A stretch of DNA of 7,814 nucleotides, from the NCBI GenBank assembly GCA_030727685.1, contig JANRBC010000115.1:1-7814 (forward strand). The letters are read 5' to 3'. Below the pieces are notes generated by a model. It had not been told where the DNA came from. It made no database searches and saw only the letters and a list, made by a program, of their open reading frames with translations. The stretch is from Ilumatobacteraceae bacterium (GTDB lineage Bacteria > Actinomycetota > Acidimicrobiia > Acidimicrobiales > Ilumatobacteraceae). The position numbers and the translations under genes were made by a program. Shown here piece after piece: positions 5,988 to 7,814 of this stretch. Position 1 is the first letter of the stretch; every line of letters starts with the position of its first letter.

Positions 5988-5993
5988 ACGCTA
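5988..5993 (-). promoter_or_regulatory. Candidate -10 box TAGCGT for the amidinohydrolase gene
   Basis: Read on the minus strand this is TAGCGT, which fits TANNNT and ends 8 bases before the ATG at 5979. That is consistent with a leaderless or nearly leaderless transcript. It is the exact mirror copy of the box at 6006-6011 for the divergent gene. The pair could also be the half-sites of one operator. Confidence 0.4.
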
Positions 5994-6005
5994 CGGCAGA
6001 ACTGT

Positions 6006-6011
6006 TAGCGT
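6006..6011 (+). promoter_or_regulatory. Candidate -10 box TAGCGT for the carotenoid oxygenase gene
   Basis: TAGCGT ends 7 bases before the ATG at 6019, the spacing of a leaderless actinobacterial promoter. No Shine-Dalgarno site is seen before this ATG. No good -35 is seen either. The 39-bp spacer 5980-6018 must serve both divergent genes. Confidence 0.4.
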
Positions 6012-6018
6012 TTCAGAT

Positions 6019-7380
6019 ATGGCGAATGCGTCGGCATTGCGAAAGTCGAGTAATCCCTTTTTGGCGGGCAACTTAGCCCCCGTAGATGTTGAAACAACTG
6101 CGTTTGATTTGCAAGTGACGGGCAAATTGCCAGACGAGTTGACCGGTCGTTATTTGCGCAACGGACCAAACCCGATTGGTGAAGTTAACCCCGATTCGTA
6201 TCACTGGTTTTTAGGCTCGGGTATGGTTCACGGAATTCGAATCAACGACGGCAAGGCTGAGTGGTATCGCAATCGTTGGGTGCGTGACCGAAACGTCGCA
6301 AAGAATCTTGGCGAACAAGCGCCGCCTTCAGATTGGCCGGCCGATCATGCACAGTTTGCGTCGAATACAAATGTGATCGGTCATGCAGGTGCAACTTGGG
6401 CGCTTGTTGAAGGTGGCTCGCCGCCTATCGAAATGAATTACGAACTTGAAACCGTTCGTGTTTCGAATTTTGCCAACACTTTGCCGCAGGCTTTTTCTGC
6501 GCATCCGAAGCGTGACCCACGCACCGGTGAATTGCACGTGATGGCTTATTGGTGGGGTTGGGGCAATCAAGTGCAATATCTCGTTGTGGGTGTTGACGGC
6601 AAAGTGCGACGCACGGTCGATATCGCATTGCCAGGTGGCCCGATGATGCATGACTGTGCGATCACTGAAAAATACGTGTTGATTTTTGATTTGCCTTGTT
6701 TGTTCAATCTCAAGTTGGCGATGTCGGGGCGGTCGTTCCCATATATATGGAATGCGGATTACACAGCGCGCGTTGGCTTGCTTCCGCGCGAAGGTGTGGC
6801 CGCCGACATTAAGTGGGTCGAGATCAACAGTTGCTATATCTTTCACCCATTAAACGCCTACGACGCACCAGACGGCACCGTCGTTTTAGATGCGGCACGT
6901 CACGAAAAAATGTTTGATGTTGAACAGCGCGGACCAAACGAAGGTTTTCCGACTTTAGATCGTTGGGTGCTTAACCCCAAGACGGGTAAAGCAACTGAAC
7001 AGCGCTTGGATGATCGACCACAAGAGTTTCCGCGAATGAACGAATCTTTAATCGGTATGCAACACAATTTCGGTTATCTCGCTGGCATCTCAGATGTTTT
7101 CAGACAAGCAGATTTGATCAAGCAAGATCTCGCAAAGCAATCAACGCAAGTACGACACGACGGTGAAAACTTTGGCTACGGCGAGCCGGTATTCATCGCA
7201 CGCAATGACGCAAAGTCTGAAGACGACGGATACGTAATGGCGCTGCGTCACAACACGGAAACTGATCTTTCAGATCTGGTCGTACTTGACGCTCAAGATT
7301 TTTGCGGTGAACCCGTAGCTATTGTGCAATTACCAGCGCGTGTGCCAAACGGCTTTCACGGCAATTGGATTGCTGACTAG
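6019..7380 (+). CDS. Carotenoid cleavage oxygenase (RPE65 / lignostilbene dioxygenase family)
   Basis: This is a complete 453-residue enzyme. The four iron-binding histidines of the seven-bladed propeller are all present: H162 (SAHPKRDP), H211 (MMHDCAIT), H276 (IFHPLNAYD) and H447 (GFHGNW) close to the C-terminus. Candidate second-shell acids are E131 (VEGGSPP), E336 (EFPRMN) and E389 (YGEPVFIAR). The N-terminal block NPFLAGNLAPV...GRYLRNGPNPIG and the WFLGSGMVHG block are standard for the bacterial group. The enzyme uses non-haem iron and O2 to split a conjugated double bond in a carotenoid, an apocarotenal (giving retinal) or a stilbene. The sequence by eye does not choose between these. 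No signal peptide is seen, so it is cytoplasmic or membrane-peripheral. No carotenoid synthesis gene is in the window. Its TAG stop overlaps the stop of the convergent gene on the other strand. Confidence 0.95.
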   Translation: MANASALRKSSNPFLAGNLAPVDVETTAFDLQVTGKLPDELTGRYLRNGPNPIGEVNPDSYHWFLGSGMVHGIRINDGKAEWYRNRWVRDRNVAKNLGEQAPPSDWPADHAQFASNTNVIGHAGATWALVEGGSPPIEMNYELETVRVSNFANTLPQAFSAHPKRDPRTGELHVMAYWWGWGNQVQYLVVGVDGKVRRTVDIALPGGPMMHDCAITEKYVLIFDLPCLFNLKLAMSGRSFPYIWNADYTARVGLLPREGVAADIKWVEINSCYIFHPLNAYDAPDGTVVLDAARHEKMFDVEQRGPNEGFPTLDRWVLNPKTGKATEQRLDDRPQEFPRMNESLIGMQHNFGYLAGISDVFRQADLIKQDLAKQSTQVRHDGENFGYGEPVFIARNDAKSEDDGYVMALRHNTETDLSDLVVLDAQDFCGEPVAIVQLPARVPNGFHGNWIAD

Positions 7381-7814
7381 AAATTAAGTTTTAGACCCGG
7401 GCGCGGCCAGGTCATCGAAACAAGTTTGCCGAGACCTGAAAGCGTGATGTATGCAGTTCGCAACTCAGGGCCACCAAAGCAAATATTTGTCGTGATCGGG
7501 TCACCGGTTGCAACGTGTTCGAGAATTTCACCATCGGGTGAAATCACAGTTATGCCACCGTTCATTAATGTCGCTACACAAACATTGCCGTCACTGTCGA
7601 CTGCGAGCGAGTCGAGGTATTGCAGTCCTGGTAAACCAGCCAGACAGTTGCGAGGATCTCGAGAGCTAAATTTTTCGACCTCACCCTCACCGGTAATTTT
7701 CGCCTTGAATACCCGACCATTAAATGTCTCGGCCCAATAAAGCGTCTGGCCATCGGGCGAGAGACCGATGCCGTTTGGTGCTTGACAAGGAAAAATAACT
7801 TCGCGAATCAGCGA
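7377..7814 (-). CDS. SMP-30 / gluconolactonase / LRE-like protein (partial, N-terminus off the right edge)
   Basis: Only the last 145 residues are visible; the frame is open at base 7814. The family marks are APNGIGLSPDGQTLYWAET (fragment residues 12-30), whose Asn is a metal ligand in SMP-30, and DSLAVDSDGNVCVA (68-81), whose Asp is another. They are followed by TTNICFGGPELRTAYITLSG (109-127). These are the last blades of the six-bladed propeller. The family hydrolyses sugar lactones or similar esters with a divalent metal; the first metal-binding Glu lies in the missing part, so activity cannot be judged. It converges on the carotenoid oxygenase, with stop codons overlapping in one CTAG. 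Whether the two are functionally linked is not shown by the layout. Confidence 0.9.
   Translation of the reverse strand, partial: SLIREVIFPCQAPNGIGLSPDGQTLYWAETFNGRVFKAKITGEGEVEKFSSRDPRNCLAGLPGLQYLDSLAVDSDGNVCVATLMNGGITVISPDGEILEHVATGDPITTNICFGGPELRTAYITLSGLGKLVSMTWPRPGLKLNF

Noticed and set aside
1..7814. CRISPR array, tRNA, insertion sequence, phage or defence system
   Set aside because: I saw no regularly spaced repeats, tRNA-like cloverleaf, transposase or integrase motifs, or known defence domains. All larger frames are assigned to ordinary enzyme or envelope families.

Overview
The window looks like a chromosomal segment of a moderate-GC actinobacterium (G+C around one half). It is probably from the Acidimicrobiia, an Ilumatobacter or freshwater/marine planktonic type. 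This rests on several things: a lipoprotein with a long threonine-rich stalk, frequent GTG starts, few Shine-Dalgarno sites, TANNNT boxes placed for leaderless transcripts, and the set of families present. The taxon is an inference, not a measurement. The window is densely coding. The longest gene-free stretch is about 100 bases. I see no tRNA, rRNA, CRISPR array, insertion sequence or phage gene.

Layout. Bases 1-2703 (minus strand) read like a three-gene operon: an MscS-family mechanosensitive channel, then a secreted M23 zinc peptidase, then a formylglycine sulfatase of the phosphonate monoester hydrolase type that runs off the left edge. Diverging from it at 2759-3364 (plus) is a lipoprotein with a Thr-rich stalk and a 16-unit pentapeptide-repeat helix. 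Next, 3464-5104 (plus) holds an APH/ecdysteroid-kinase-like small-molecule phosphotransferase. It is followed after 3 bases by a histidine phosphatase. Facing them at 5134-5979 (minus) is a dimethylargininase/arginine deiminase-like amidinohydrolase. Diverging from that at 6019-7380 (plus) is a complete carotenoid cleavage oxygenase. Its stop codon overlaps that of a minus-strand SMP-30/gluconolactonase-like protein, which runs off the right edge (7377-7814).

How the genes may work together. The left operon concerns the cell envelope: tension release, wall hydrolysis and ester hydrolysis. The kinase/phosphatase pair could add and remove phosphate on one small molecule. The right block is a mixed set of catabolic or secondary-metabolism enzymes with no obvious shared pathway. 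The most unusual sequence signals are four. First, TANNNT boxes sit 7-8 bases before four start codons, two of them mirrored in one 39-bp divergent spacer. Second, a perfect 11-bp hairpin lies in the lipoprotein gene and encodes the same peptide on both strands. Third, the kinase and phosphatase genes are tightly coupled. Fourth, two convergent genes share one CTAG as their stop codons. I did not find a clearly new defence or mobile system.
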